Positions 24,962 through 33,677 are shown, counted from the stretch's first letter. The stretch is DNA of 64,000 nt from JAKSSE01 sp045597645 (GCA_045597645.1 JAZLKM010000058.1:1-64000), one strand, 5' to 3'. Made by a program: numbers and translations. The notes: a model not told the origin generated them from the sequence alone.

Positions 24962-24965
24962 TCAA

Positions 24966-25217
24966 TTAATCTTCCTGAAGGTTTTCCTCTTCAGTTACAA
25001 TCTTAACATCGCCTCTATAGAGCTCTTCTACAGCTATTGAAAGTGGCTTATTTGAAGGAACGGTAACATCAGTCTCAGCACCGCTAACAAGCTGACGAGC
25101 ACGTTTTGCTGCAGCAATAACAATGCTGTAACGGCTGTTTACCATTGGCTCCTCACCAACTCTTTCATCACTGTTGTTTACAACGTTCATTAATTCAACG
25201 TAAGATGGATGTATCAT
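24966..25217 (-). CDS. rpoZ: DNA-directed RNA polymerase omega subunit
   Basis: The 83-aa protein starts MIHPSYVELMNVV and has the omega core RYSIVIAAAKRARQLVSG. The frame is open 17 codons further upstream, but AAAGGAG 7 nt before the ATG at 25217 and the family N-terminus favour this start. Omega stabilises the beta' subunit and can take part in ppGpp response. It follows remA without the expected gmk between them. Confidence 0.93.
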   Translation of the reverse strand: MIHPSYVELMNVVNNSDERVGEEPMVNSRYSIVIAAAKRARQLVSGAETDVTVPSNKPLSIAVEELYRGDVKIVTEEENLQED

Positions 25218-25267
25218 AATAGTCTCCTTTCGACTCCATAATTTATTTCTAACCGTATCTTCGGTCA

Positions 25268-25522
25268 TTAACTATCATCTTCAGACGTGTTCTTAGTCCG
25301 TCCATACAAAGTCTCCGCCGTTAGCGCAGATAAAACAACCTGCCCAGAATCTGTGATTATAAGAGACTTAGTGCGCCTTCCCTGAGTTGCATCTATTATT
25401 GTTTGATTTTCTTTGGCCTTAGCTACAAGTCTTTTTGACGGTGCCGAATCAGGTGCCAAAATAGCAACTACTTTGTCTGTGTTTATAATATTACCAAATC
25501 CTATATTTATAAACTGATTCAT
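25268..25522 (-). CDS. remA: RemA-like DUF370 regulator
   Basis: The 84-aa protein has the DUF370 pattern INIGFGNIINTDKVVAIL, then AKENQTIIDATQGRRTKSLIITDSGQVVLSAL. In Bacillus, RemA is a DNA-binding oligomer that activates biofilm matrix genes. Target genes here are unknown. It begins 2 bp after yicC, the normal order. Confidence 0.92.
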   Translation of the reverse strand: MNQFINIGFGNIINTDKVVAILAPDSAPSKRLVAKAKENQTIIDATQGRRTKSLIITDSGQVVLSALTAETLYGRTKNTSEDDS

Positions 25523-25524
25523 AA

Positions 25525-26409
25525 TTATTCCAGATTCTGTATCTGTTCACGAATCTTCTCAATAACAGTTTTGAGATTGATTCCCATATCAGAGATCTCA
25601 ATATTGCTACATTTTGATAGAATAGTATTACTCTCCCTATTCATTTCCTGAGCAATAAAGTCAAGCTTTTTACCTATGTCAGCTCCACTTTCCAAGACCT
25701 CACGCATATGAGAAATATGTGAGCCAAGTCTTACCACTTCTTCATCAACGCAAACCTTGTCAGCGTAAGCAGTAACTTCCATAGCAAAACGGGTCTCGTC
25801 AGCAGGTGCCCCAGTTTCATCCAAAAGTTCTTTAACTTTTTGCGCTAATTTAGCCTTATATTCATCAATGATTTGAGGTGATCTTGTAGCAATAAAATCA
25901 ACATATCCTTTTAGCTCATCGAGCTTTCCATATAAGTCATTACGAAGATTTTCACCTTCGACTCTACGGCTTTCCTTGTAGCTATCAACTGCAGCGGAAA
26001 CCGCACTCATCAGCTTATCTTTAAGCTCATCCTCATCAGTCTCATCTTCAGAAGTTTCAAAAACATCCGGGTATTTAGATAAATCAGTGATTCTGACATT
26101 ATTGTCTAATCCAAAATCTTTTGACATCTCATTAAGCTTTTCCATATATTTAGCTGCGATGTCTTTATTGTATGTCAGTTTGAAGGAATCACCATGCTCT
26201 TCTTCAAGACTAACATATACATCTAACTTACCTCTTCCAATATTAGTCTTGAGATAAGATCTTATATCAGTCTCCAAAAAAGACAACTTCTTTGGTAATT
26301 TAATCGATAAGTCAAGATACCTATGATTAACTGATTTCAGTTCGACAGTTATCTTAGTCGAATTGTCGTTATATATCCCTCGGCCGTAGCCAGTCATACT
26401 CTGAATCAT
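25525..26409 (-). CDS. yicC: YicC family endoribonuclease
   Basis: The 294-aa protein begins MIQSMTGYGRG and ends with the conserved KLDFIAQEMNRESNTILSKCSN and KTVIEKIREQIQNLE blocks. YicC proteins are endoribonucleases that form oligomeric rings and act on structured RNA. It heads the yicC-remA-rpoZ-rimO-pgsA-pncC-rsmD-coaD series, driven by a strong promoter at 26445-26473. Confidence 0.9.
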   Translation of the reverse strand: MIQSMTGYGRGIYNDNSTKITVELKSVNHRYLDLSIKLPKKLSFLETDIRSYLKTNIGRGKLDVYVSLEEEHGDSFKLTYNKDIAAKYMEKLNEMSKDFGLDNNVRITDLSKYPDVFETSEDETDEDELKDKLMSAVSAAVDSYKESRRVEGENLRNDLYGKLDELKGYVDFIATRSPQIIDEYKAKLAQKVKELLDETGAPADETRFAMEVTAYADKVCVDEEVVRLGSHISHMREVLESGADIGKKLDFIAQEMNRESNTILSKCSNIEISDMGINLKTVIEKIREQIQNLE

Positions 26410-26444
26410 ACTACCCCCAATATTATAAATTCATAATTCATGTT

Positions 26445-26473
26445 ATTATAGCCAAATATAATATTGTAGTCAA
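26445..26473 (-). promoter_or_regulatory. yicC operon promoter
   Basis: TTGACT (26468-26473) and a perfect TATAAT (26445-26450) are 17 bp apart on the minus strand. The rest of the 181-bp gap to the divergent rqcH shows no other feature I can assign, apart from a short GGAGC/GCTCC inverted repeat just upstream of rqcH. Confidence 0.82.
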
Positions 26474-26590
26474 ATTTTACTTTCTTAGAGCTGCAATATG
26501 ATTTACAATATTAAAGATTTTAGCACTAGTGTTAACCTTTATCTTTGGAGCAAGCTCTGCTCCGGTAAAAAATAGACGAGGTATTTAAAA

Positions 26591-28339
26591 ATGGCTTTTG
26601 ACGGTACTATGGTTGCTGCACTTAAGCATGAGATTGCTACAAGTGTTACAGATTGTCATATTTCCAAAATATCGCAACCTGAAAATAACGAAATAATTTT
26701 AACTATTAAGGGAAACAGCACACAAAAAAGACTTCTCATAAGCTGTAATCCTGCTCTTCCACTTGTTTATTTTACAGAAAACAATAAGCAGGCTCCACTT
26801 GTAGCGCCTAATTTTTGCATGCTGTTAAGAAAGCATATTGCTAATGGAAGAATAATTAATGTATCACAGCCTAGTTTAGAGCGAATTCTAATATTTGAGA
26901 TTGAACACAGAAATGAACTTGGTGACTTATGCCATAAAAAATTGATTGCAGAGTTAATGGGCAAATATAGCAATCTCATTTTCACCGATGATAACGATAA
27001 TATCATAGATGCGCTAAGGCGTGTCCCTTCCTCTGTGAGCTCTCTTCGTGAAGTCCTTCCTGGAAGAAAGTATTTCATTCCTGAGGAGCTTGTAAAGCAG
27101 GATCCATTTAAAGATGAAGATGATCAAGTTCTTACTCAGATATTTTCAAAGCCTACGTCTGTTGCCAAAAGCCTGGTAATGGCTTTTTCAGGTATTTCAA
27201 TGACCGCTGCCAACGAAATCGCTTACAGAGCTGGCCTTGATGGAGATTATGCCACTGCAAGCTTATCTGAGGATCATAAGAAACAATTAATTGCAAAATT
27301 TAAAGAATATATGCAGGACGTTAATCTCAATAAGTTTGAGCCAATAATGTATCTTAATAAAAATACAAATGTTCCTGTAGATTTCTCCGCTGTTCCACTG
27401 TCAATGCTAAGTGATTTAGAATGTCAATCTTTTTCTACCATTTCTGAAATGCTTGAAACATTTTATCGCGAAAAAAATGTGGCTACTAACATTAGGCAAA
27501 AATCAACAGATATACGTAAGCTTGTGTCTAATAACATAGAGCGTACCGCCAGAAAGCTTGACATACAACGCAAGCAGTTAAAGGACACTGAAAAGATGGA
27601 TAAGTGGAAATTGTACGGAGAACTTTTGCTCACTTATCAGCGTGACGTAATACCAGGTGCAACTAGCCATACTTGCCTCGACTATTATTCTGGGAAGGAG
27701 GTAACCATAACCTTAGACCCAACCTTAACAGCTCTAGAAAACTCAAATGCTTATTTTGAAAAATATAACAAATTAAAAAGAACCAGACAGGCCACCGAAG
27801 AGCTTGTTACTACTAGCGAGAGTGAGCTTGAACATTTGGAAAGTATAGAGATATCTCTCGCATATGCTCAAAGCGAGGATGATTTAGCCGGAATAAAGCA
27901 GGAATTGATGGATGCAGGTTATGTGAAAAAACACCAGACCAAAGGCAAAGGTAAAATACCAAAGGGTAAGCCGCTTCATTTTATTTCATCAGACGGCTTT
28001 GATATTTACGTTGGAAAAAATAATCTTCAAAATGATGAATTAACTTTTAATGTTGCTAATGGCGGCGATTGGTGGTTCCATGCAAAAAAAATGCCAGGAA
28101 GCCATGTAATAGTCAAAACAAACGGTCAAGAATTGCCAGATTCAACTTTTGAAGAAGCCGGAAGGCTTGCCGCACATTTTTCAAAAGGTTCTGATGGCGA
28201 AAAGGTAGAGATAGATTATGTCAAAAGAAAAGAAGTTAAAAAGCCAGGAAAAAATGTTCCCGGCTTTGTAATATATCATACAAATTATTCAATGATTAGC
28301 TCCACTGATATTACTGGAATTAAAGAAATTAATGACTAA
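26591..28339 (+). CDS. rqcH: NFACT protein RqcH (Rqc2 homologue)
   Basis: The 582-aa protein has the NFACT-N domain (MAFDGTMVAALKHEI...), a central helical/coiled-coil region (about 290-440) and the C-terminal NFACT-R domain with GGDWWFHAKKMPGSHVI. RqcH binds stalled 50S subunits and recruits tRNA-Ala for alanine tailing. It was formerly called fibronectin-binding protein. It is divergent from yicC and convergent with the DUF4250 gene, 12 bp apart. Confidence 0.92.
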   Translation: MAFDGTMVAALKHEIATSVTDCHISKISQPENNEIILTIKGNSTQKRLLISCNPALPLVYFTENNKQAPLVAPNFCMLLRKHIANGRIINVSQPSLERILIFEIEHRNELGDLCHKKLIAELMGKYSNLIFTDDNDNIIDALRRVPSSVSSLREVLPGRKYFIPEELVKQDPFKDEDDQVLTQIFSKPTSVAKSLVMAFSGISMTAANEIAYRAGLDGDYATASLSEDHKKQLIAKFKEYMQDVNLNKFEPIMYLNKNTNVPVDFSAVPLSMLSDLECQSFSTISEMLETFYREKNVATNIRQKSTDIRKLVSNNIERTARKLDIQRKQLKDTEKMDKWKLYGELLLTYQRDVIPGATSHTCLDYYSGKEVTITLDPTLTALENSNAYFEKYNKLKRTRQATEELVTTSESELEHLESIEISLAYAQSEDDLAGIKQELMDAGYVKKHQTKGKGKIPKGKPLHFISSDGFDIYVGKNNLQNDELTFNVANGGDWWFHAKKMPGSHVIVKTNGQELPDSTFEEAGRLAAHFSKGSDGEKVEIDYVKRKEVKKPGKNVPGFVIYHTNYSMISSTDITGIKEIND

Positions 28340-28351
28340 TGAAGCTAATGA

Positions 28352-28525
28352 TTAAACAAATTTATTCTGTTTTTCATCATAAACATAATTAATGGATTGG
28401 AGCTTGGCGGCAAGCTCCTCTTTGTTTATGTCAAGGCTGCTGCATAATTCATCTAGACTAGGATAAGTATCCCTCAACTTCATATTAATAAAGCTTAGTA
28501 GCATAGCGGGGTCATTCGGTATCAT
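28352..28525 (-). CDS. DUF4250 domain protein (57 aa)
   Basis: A short frame starts at ATG 28525 and stops at TAA 28352-28354. The product begins MIPNDPAMLLSFINMKLRD and ends YVYDEKQNKFV, the pattern I know as DUF4250 in Clostridia. The start codon overlaps the recG stop as ATGA, which indicates translational coupling. Charge and helix content suggest a small soluble protein with a possible HTH-like core. Function is unknown. Confidence 0.8.
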   Translation of the reverse strand: MIPNDPAMLLSFINMKLRDTYPSLDELCSSLDINKEELAAKLQSINYVYDEKQNKFV

Positions 28526-30588
28526 AATAGTAATTTCTCTCTTTCTGCTAATGTTGCCAAATATTCACTTATTATAGTGTTCTCTTCATTCTCAAGGTAC
28601 GGATCTACTGACAGTATATTTACCACTTCATCTCTTGCCACCTCGAGCACTGAAGCATCTTGATATATATCTCCAAGCTTAAAGGCCATCTCTCCGCTTT
28701 GTCTTATACCAAAGAAATCTCCGGGGCCTCTCATTTTCAAGTCTGACGATGCTACAAAAAATCCATCATTACTTTTTGTAAGTATAGATAGACGTTCCTT
28801 TGTCTTTTCGTCCTTAAGTTCGTCCACAAATATACAGTAACTTTGGTCCGAACCTCTTCCAACTCGTCCCCTCAACTGATGTAGGGCTGCAAGTCCAAAT
28901 CTTCCTGCGTTTTCAATCAGAATGACTGTAGCATTAGGTACATTAACCCCCACCTCAACGACAGTTGTTGAAACTAAAATATCAATTAATCCTTCTGCAA
29001 AATTGGTCATTACCTCATTTTTATCCGCAGCAGACATTCTTCCATGAAGCGTACTTATTGAATATTTATCGCCAAAAATCGTCCTTAACTTCTCGGTATA
29101 ATCAATTACATTCTCACCCTCAAGAGATTCGCTCTCTTCAACAAAAGGACAGATAACATAAGCCTGATGTCCTTTATCAACTTCCGCGGATATTCCCCTA
29201 TATGCTTTGTCTCTGTCAGAGGAAGGTATTAGAGCATTTTTTATAGGCAATCTTTTAGCTGGTACCTCATCTATCACGCACACATCCATATCACCGTATA
29301 ATATCATTGCAAGCGTTCTCGGTATGGGAGTTGCACTCATAACAAGAATATGCGTACTCTCGCCTTTCAATGCAAGTGCTTCTCTTTGTGCTACTCCAAA
29401 TCTATGTTGCTCATCGGTAATCACCAGACCTAATTTGTTGTATTCAACAGTTTTCCAGAATATAGCATGGGTTCCGATTATAAATGCACCTTGAGTTGAA
29501 GCGATTCTCTCATTGGCTAGTTTATGCTCTTTGGCTGTCAATGAACCAACTAGCAAGATTATAGGAATATCGAGTCCCAATAGTTTATTCATAGCAGTGA
29601 AGCTCTCATAATGCTGTCTCGCCAACACTTCTGTCGGAGCCATGATTGCAGATTGATAGCCATTCAAATGCATATCAAGCATTGCAAAATAAGCTACAGC
29701 TGTTTTTCCGGAACCTACATCGCCTTGAATTAAGTGTTGAGACACATACTCACGCCTAAAATCATCTGTAATTTTTTTTATGGTTCGTCTTTGTGCGCCA
29801 GTAAGCTCATAAGGAAGCTTGCTGTAGTAAGATTCAACATTACTTAATGACATTACACAATTGTTTTCTGGTCTTACAGTTGTTTTTGATAACTGAAGTC
29901 TAATTATAAACCAGAAAAATTCATCAAAGACAAAATGGTTTCGGCCAGCTGCCAATGCATCAATACTTTTGGGAAAATGCATAATCTCATAATAATGTTT
30001 AAGCTCATTGGCAAGCTTATTTTTTGATAATACCTTAAGTTTTGGATCTAATGTGGGTGGAAAGTCAAAGTCATCTTGAATATCGTTCAAAATAGCTTTC
30101 ACCGTCTTGCTTATCATATTGTTTGATAAACCAGATGTAAGTGAATATACTGGCTGAAGGCTTTTCCGAAGTTGCTTATAGTCTTCTAACGCAAACACTC
30201 TGGGTTGCTCCATCTTAACAACTTCATTTTCAATCGAAGTCCGCCCATACAGAATAATCGGCACATTAGGACGAATCTGTTTGGCAATATAAGGGCTTCT
30301 AAACCATATTGCGGAAAAAAGGACACCATTTACTCGCTCATTAAGAGTGGTTACTGACATTCTACGACCGTTTTTAGTTATCGGCGATTTGCGAGGAGTA
30401 ATCATAACCGCGAAAACACCATCACTATGAATGTCCTGTACCAAAGAAAGCTGAGGATATTTTAAATATTCCCGCGGAAAAAAACAGAGTATATCACCAA
30501 TGGTGTATACTCCGATTTTTGCAAATAAATCCGATGTCTTTGCGCCTATTCCTTTGCGTGTAGAAAGTAAGTCAGTATACTTCATCAT
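28522..30588 (-). CDS. recG: ATP-dependent DNA helicase RecG
   Basis: The 688-aa helicase has the N-terminal wedge/OB domain and the SF2 motor with GDVGSGKT (Walker A), DEQHRFG (Walker B variant), SATPIPRT, STTVVEVGVNVPNA and QLRGRVGRG. It reverses stalled forks and processes Holliday junctions. The ATG at 30588 overlaps the upstream stop as ATGA. A TTG four codons earlier is less likely. The DUF4250 gene follows by ATGA overlap. Confidence 0.94.
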   Translation of the reverse strand: MMKYTDLLSTRKGIGAKTSDLFAKIGVYTIGDILCFFPREYLKYPQLSLVQDIHSDGVFAVMITPRKSPITKNGRRMSVTTLNERVNGVLFSAIWFRSPYIAKQIRPNVPIILYGRTSIENEVVKMEQPRVFALEDYKQLRKSLQPVYSLTSGLSNNMISKTVKAILNDIQDDFDFPPTLDPKLKVLSKNKLANELKHYYEIMHFPKSIDALAAGRNHFVFDEFFWFIIRLQLSKTTVRPENNCVMSLSNVESYYSKLPYELTGAQRRTIKKITDDFRREYVSQHLIQGDVGSGKTAVAYFAMLDMHLNGYQSAIMAPTEVLARQHYESFTAMNKLLGLDIPIILLVGSLTAKEHKLANERIASTQGAFIIGTHAIFWKTVEYNKLGLVITDEQHRFGVAQREALALKGESTHILVMSATPIPRTLAMILYGDMDVCVIDEVPAKRLPIKNALIPSSDRDKAYRGISAEVDKGHQAYVICPFVEESESLEGENVIDYTEKLRTIFGDKYSISTLHGRMSAADKNEVMTNFAEGLIDILVSTTVVEVGVNVPNATVILIENAGRFGLAALHQLRGRVGRGSDQSYCIFVDELKDEKTKERLSILTKSNDGFFVASSDLKMRGPGDFFGIRQSGEMAFKLGDIYQDASVLEVARDEVVNILSVDPYLENEENTIISEYLATLAEREKLLL

Positions 30589-32204
30589 TCTACTGAGCAA
30601 ACATAATAGTAAACAGGCTGTCCGCCATTCTGAAGTTCTACTTCAAGATCCGGATACTGTTTTTCAATCTTCGCAGCAAGCTTCTCAGCATCCTTTTCCT
30701 TAATTTCTTCACCGTAGTAAATGCTGATAATTGCAGAATCTTCATCAACAAGTTGATCTATAAGGTCCATAAAGCAGCTTTCCATCTTCTTATCAACTGA
30801 AAGAATTCCGGCATCTGCTATACCCATGTAATCACCTTCGTGGATAACTTTGTCATCGATTTCAGTGTCTCTAACCGCATAGGTTACCTGACCAGTCTTT
30901 ACAGTTGAAAGACTTTCAGTCATACGCTCAGTGTTCTCTTCCACAGAACTATCCGGAATATAATTTACAAGAGCGGTAATACCCTGAGGTATAGTCTTGG
31001 TAGGTATAACCACAACATTTACATTTTCTGCAATTGAAGCAGCCTGATTAGCAGCAAGAATAATATTCTTGTTGTTCGGAAGTACAAATACCGTCTTGGC
31101 ATTTACTTTGTAAATTGCATTAAGAACATCCTCAGTTGAAGGGTTCATAGTCTGACCGCCCTCAATAAGACAATCAACACCAAGCTCTGTAAATATCTCT
31201 CCAAGTCCAGCACCAATAGATACAGATACAAAGCCCATTTCCTTTGCTGGCTCAGCAGGTTTTTGAGGCTCCTGGCTTGCTACAGCCTTAGTCTCTTCCT
31301 TAGCTTTCTTTTCGTCTAATTTTAAATTAGTGATTGATACGTTCTTAACTGAGCCAAAGTTAATAGCCTGCTGAAGCGCAAGACCAGGATCGTTAGTCTT
31401 AAGCTCAGTCTTAATCTTCAAATCATCAGTAATGACAAGTACTGAATCACCTATGCTGTTAAGGTAATCTTTGTAATTAGTAGCTTCTTTTTCAGAAAGA
31501 GGACGCTCTATCAACAGAACAAAAGATGTCTCATAGTCATACAGATTCTGCGGCTCCTGCTCTACAGTCTCGTCGTCATACTGAGGCTCTCTTCCATAGA
31601 ATGCATCCTGAGCACCTTTAAGAATCTCTACAAGACCCTGACCACCAGAATCAACAACACCTGCCTGCTTAAGAACAGGAAGCAAATCCGGGGTCTTATC
31701 GAGTACTCGCTCTGCTTCTCTTACTATTTCGTCAATAAACTCTCCCATATTGTCAGTATTAGCTGCAAGCTCCAATGCCTTATCAGCTATACCCTTAGCA
31801 ACAGTGAGAATTGTTCCTTCCTTTGGCTTCATAACAGCCTTATATGCTGACTCTACAGCTTTCTGGCAAGCCTCAGATATAATGATGGTATCAAGCTCAT
31901 CATAAGTCTTAACTACCTTAGTAAATCCTCTAAAAAGCTGTGAAAGGATAACTCCTGAGTTACCTCTTGCACCTCTAAGAGATCCCGAAGAAATAGCCTT
32001 GCAGATTGACTCCATATTTGGAACCTCTACCGCCTTAACTTCGTTTGCTGCAGACTGAATAGTCATGCACATATTTGTTCCAGTATCACCGTCCGGCACC
32101 GGAAAAACATTAAGCTCATTAATCCACTCTTTTTTGCTCTCTAGATTTCTTGCTCCAGCCAGGAACATGCGGGCAAGAAGTTCTGATGAAATAGTGTTTT
32201 GCAC
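30585..32204 (-). CDS. DAK2-domain kinase (FakA/YloV-like)
   Basis: The 539-aa protein has the DAK2 domain with NVFPVPDGDTGTNM and SLRGARGNSGVILSQ (about 30-105), and a C-terminal DegV-associated region. The family phosphorylates fatty acids presented by FakB in exogenous fatty acid use. I infer the same role here. GTG at 32204 is chosen because AGAAGGAG lies 7 nt upstream, while the frame further upstream encodes that site. It lies 13 bp after the Asp23 gene, a common pairing. Confidence 0.85.
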   Translation of the reverse strand: MQNTISSELLARMFLAGARNLESKKEWINELNVFPVPDGDTGTNMCMTIQSAANEVKAVEVPNMESICKAISSGSLRGARGNSGVILSQLFRGFTKVVKTYDELDTIIISEACQKAVESAYKAVMKPKEGTILTVAKGIADKALELAANTDNMGEFIDEIVREAERVLDKTPDLLPVLKQAGVVDSGGQGLVEILKGAQDAFYGREPQYDDETVEQEPQNLYDYETSFVLLIERPLSEKEATNYKDYLNSIGDSVLVITDDLKIKTELKTNDPGLALQQAINFGSVKNVSITNLKLDEKKAKEETKAVASQEPQKPAEPAKEMGFVSVSIGAGLGEIFTELGVDCLIEGGQTMNPSTEDVLNAIYKVNAKTVFVLPNNKNIILAANQAASIAENVNVVVIPTKTIPQGITALVNYIPDSSVEENTERMTESLSTVKTGQVTYAVRDTEIDDKVIHEGDYMGIADAGILSVDKKMESCFMDLIDQLVDEDSAIISIYYGEEIKEKDAEKLAAKIEKQYPDLEVELQNGGQPVYYYVCSVE

Positions 32205-32217
32205 TTTTTTACTCCTT

Positions 32218-32577
32218 CTAATCAATTACACGAACACCTTCAACAAATATGTTGATGTTCGATACTTCCAAGCCTGTAAATGCTGTTACCTTATATTTTA
32301 CAGTGTCAATCAGATTTTCTGATACAGTCTGAATATTAACACCGTAAGAAATAATCAGATGGAAATCAATTGAAATCTTACCATCATCACTAACAGTTAC
32401 TGTAATACCGTGATTAAGATAATCCTTCTTCAGAAGTTTAACAATACCGTCCTTAATATTTACTGTAGCCATGCCAACAATACCAACACACTCTACAGCA
32501 ACTGAGCCTGCATAAGTTGCTATTACATCATTAGAAATGTAAATAGATCCATGCTCGTTAGATACTTTTCCTTTCAT
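32218..32577 (-). CDS. Asp23/Gls24 family protein
   Basis: The 119-aa protein has the Asp23 pattern: ISNDVIATYAGSVAVECVGIVGM, then DFHLIISYGVNI and the C-terminal VNIFVEGVRVID. Members are alkaline-shock or envelope-stress proteins. Small forms like this one commonly sit upstream of the DAK2 kinase. A strong AAAGGAGG site precedes the ATG. Confidence 0.88.
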   Translation of the reverse strand: MKGKVSNEHGSIYISNDVIATYAGSVAVECVGIVGMATVNIKDGIVKLLKKDYLNHGITVTVSDDGKISIDFHLIISYGVNIQTVSENLIDTVKYKVTAFTGLEVSNINIFVEGVRVID

Positions 32578-32614
32578 TGGATCCTCCTTTCGGCTGTTAG
32601 CCCAATTATGGTCT

Positions 32615-32642
32615 ATTATATTAGTTTTAAAAAAAATTACAA
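32615..32642 (-). promoter_or_regulatory. Promoter of the asp23-fakA-recG unit
   Basis: TTGTAA (32637-32642) and TATAAT (32615-32620) are 16 bp apart on the minus strand, in the gap that also holds the divergent rpmB promoter. Confidence 0.65.
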
Positions 32643-32680
32643 CTCTAAATCCAAAACCCGCTATTTTACGAAAAAAATCC

Positions 32681-32709
32681 TTGCTTTTTATGTCACTCTC
32701 TGTTAAACT
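32681..32709 (+). promoter_or_regulatory. rpmB promoter
   Basis: TTGCTT (32681-32686) and TAAACT (32704-32709) are 17 bp apart. The predicted leader of about 50 nt ends with AAGGAGG before the rpmB ATG. Confidence 0.6.
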
Positions 32710-32764
32710 CTCTTCGTTGTGAGTGCGCTAAAGTACTCAAATCCGTGTTAAGGAGGTGTTATTC

Positions 32765-32950
32765 ATGGCAAAATGTGCAGTATGTGGTAAGGGAGCTCAT
32801 TTCGGAAATAACGTGAGCCATTCTCATAGAAGATCAAATCGTATGTGGAGTTCAAATGTTAAGTCTGTTCGTTGCAAGGTTAACGGTGTAGCAAAGCGTC
32901 TTAACGTTTGCGCAGCATGCCTTCGTTCAGGTGCAGTTGAGCGTGCCTAA
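32765..32950 (+). CDS. rpmB: 50S ribosomal protein L28, zinc-binding form
   Basis: The 61-aa protein begins MAKCAVCGKGAHFGNNVSHS. CAVC near the start and CAAC near the end form the four-cysteine zinc site of the C+ paralogue, whereas zinc-independent forms lack it. The ATG at 32765 follows AAGGAGG by about 8 nt; a frame open three codons earlier includes part of that site and was rejected. It is monocistronic with a strong terminator. Confidence 0.96.
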   Translation: MAKCAVCGKGAHFGNNVSHSHRRSNRMWSSNVKSVRCKVNGVAKRLNVCAACLRSGAVERA

Positions 32951-32973
32951 TCGATAATACTTGATTTTTCACG

Positions 32974-32998
32974 GAAGACCTTCGGGTCTTCTTTTTTT
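32974..32998 (+). terminator. rpmB intrinsic terminator
   Basis: GAAGACC (32974-32980), tetraloop TTCG and GGTCTTC (32985-32991) are followed by seven T residues. This is a textbook terminator with a UUCG loop. The left end of the long palindromic element begins 3 bp later. Confidence 0.95.
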
Positions 32999-33000
32999 GT

Positions 33001-33677
33001 CTTTTTATTGCCACATCTAACAACTCCTCTAGTCCTACATCCCCACGTCTGCACTTACCGCAATTCGCTTTTGCGTGACAACCCGCTGCGCCCTCCCTCC
33101 ATGGCGAGCCCGTTTTCGGAATCTGAGGGTGATTCGTTTTGCGATGTTTTATTGCGCGCCCTCCTCCGAAACTCGATGTGGTCTTCTAGAATTCATCCAC
33201 TTTTGTTGGGGCTCATTTACTTAACGAGGCATGCGCACGTACATGGTGCGACTCTCACCACTTTAAGTGAGCGGTAGTGCCGCTTATTCAGATGACGGTA
33301 GGCAGGGCGGGCAAATCGCCACGGATGGCGATTTGAGCGAGAAGCAACAAGGATGTTGTATACGACCGACCGCCCCCCCACCGGCAGATGCATTAGCGGC
33401 ACTTAGCGATACGACACAGTGGTGAGAGGTGCATCCATGTACGGGTCAAGCCTTGAGAATCTATAAGCCCCCAAAAGCTGGATGAATTAAGAAGCCACAT
33501 CTCAGACAACTGGAGACCAGGCGCGCAGCATCGCAAAACAAGAATCACCACCAGATTCACGAATGCAGGGCTCTGATTGCCATGGAGGAAGGGGCATGGG
33601 TTATCGCACAAAAGATGTAAGCAAAATGCAGACGTGGGGATGTAGCGGTTGAATGTTGTTAATGTGGCAATAAAAAG
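33001..33677. repeat. 677-bp quasi-palindromic, non-coding element between convergent genes
   Basis: The whole stretch between the rpmB and gerW terminators is an imperfect inverted repeat with arms of about 290-300 bp. Matching blocks pair in order and at equal distances from the centre: 33001-33016 with 33662-33677 (16 of 16), 33035-33053 with 33627-33645 (19 of 19), 33096-33105 with 33579-33588, 33137-33146 with 33529-33538, 33238-33246 with 33435-33443, and 33252-33262 with 33418-33428. Between blocks the arms differ and contain indels. Lines counted by hand are about 45-62% G+C, clearly above the surrounding genes. No convincing protein frame or transposase is present. It may be a large folded RNA, a foldback/MITE-like element, or two diverged head-to-head copies of one repeat. 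Confidence 0.85.
33305..33375 (+). other. Central three-way-junction module with two GGA-loop hairpins
   Basis: GGGCGG (33305-33310) pairs with CCGCCC (33370-33375) and encloses two hairpins. Hairpin A is CAAATCGCC/GGCGATTTG (33312-33320, 33327-33335) with loop ACGGAT. Hairpin B is CAACA/TGTTG (33345-33349, 33354-33358) with loop AGGA. On the plus strand, ACAAGGATGT in hairpin B matches the CsrA SELEX consensus core, and ACGGAT is a second CsrA-like loop. That CsrA binds is inference; csrA is not in this window. Confidence 0.55.

Noticed and set aside
33008..33277. Open frame of 89 codons in the left arm of the palindrome
   Set aside because: It lacks a ribosome binding site and family-like features. 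A comparable frame of opposite orientation occurs in the right arm (33393-33611) simply because the arms are inverted copies. Indels between arms do not preserve reading frame.
33217..33402. Minus-strand frame across the centre of the palindrome
   Set aside because: It runs through the hairpin module, has no ribosome binding site, and its composition follows the palindrome rather than coding sequence.
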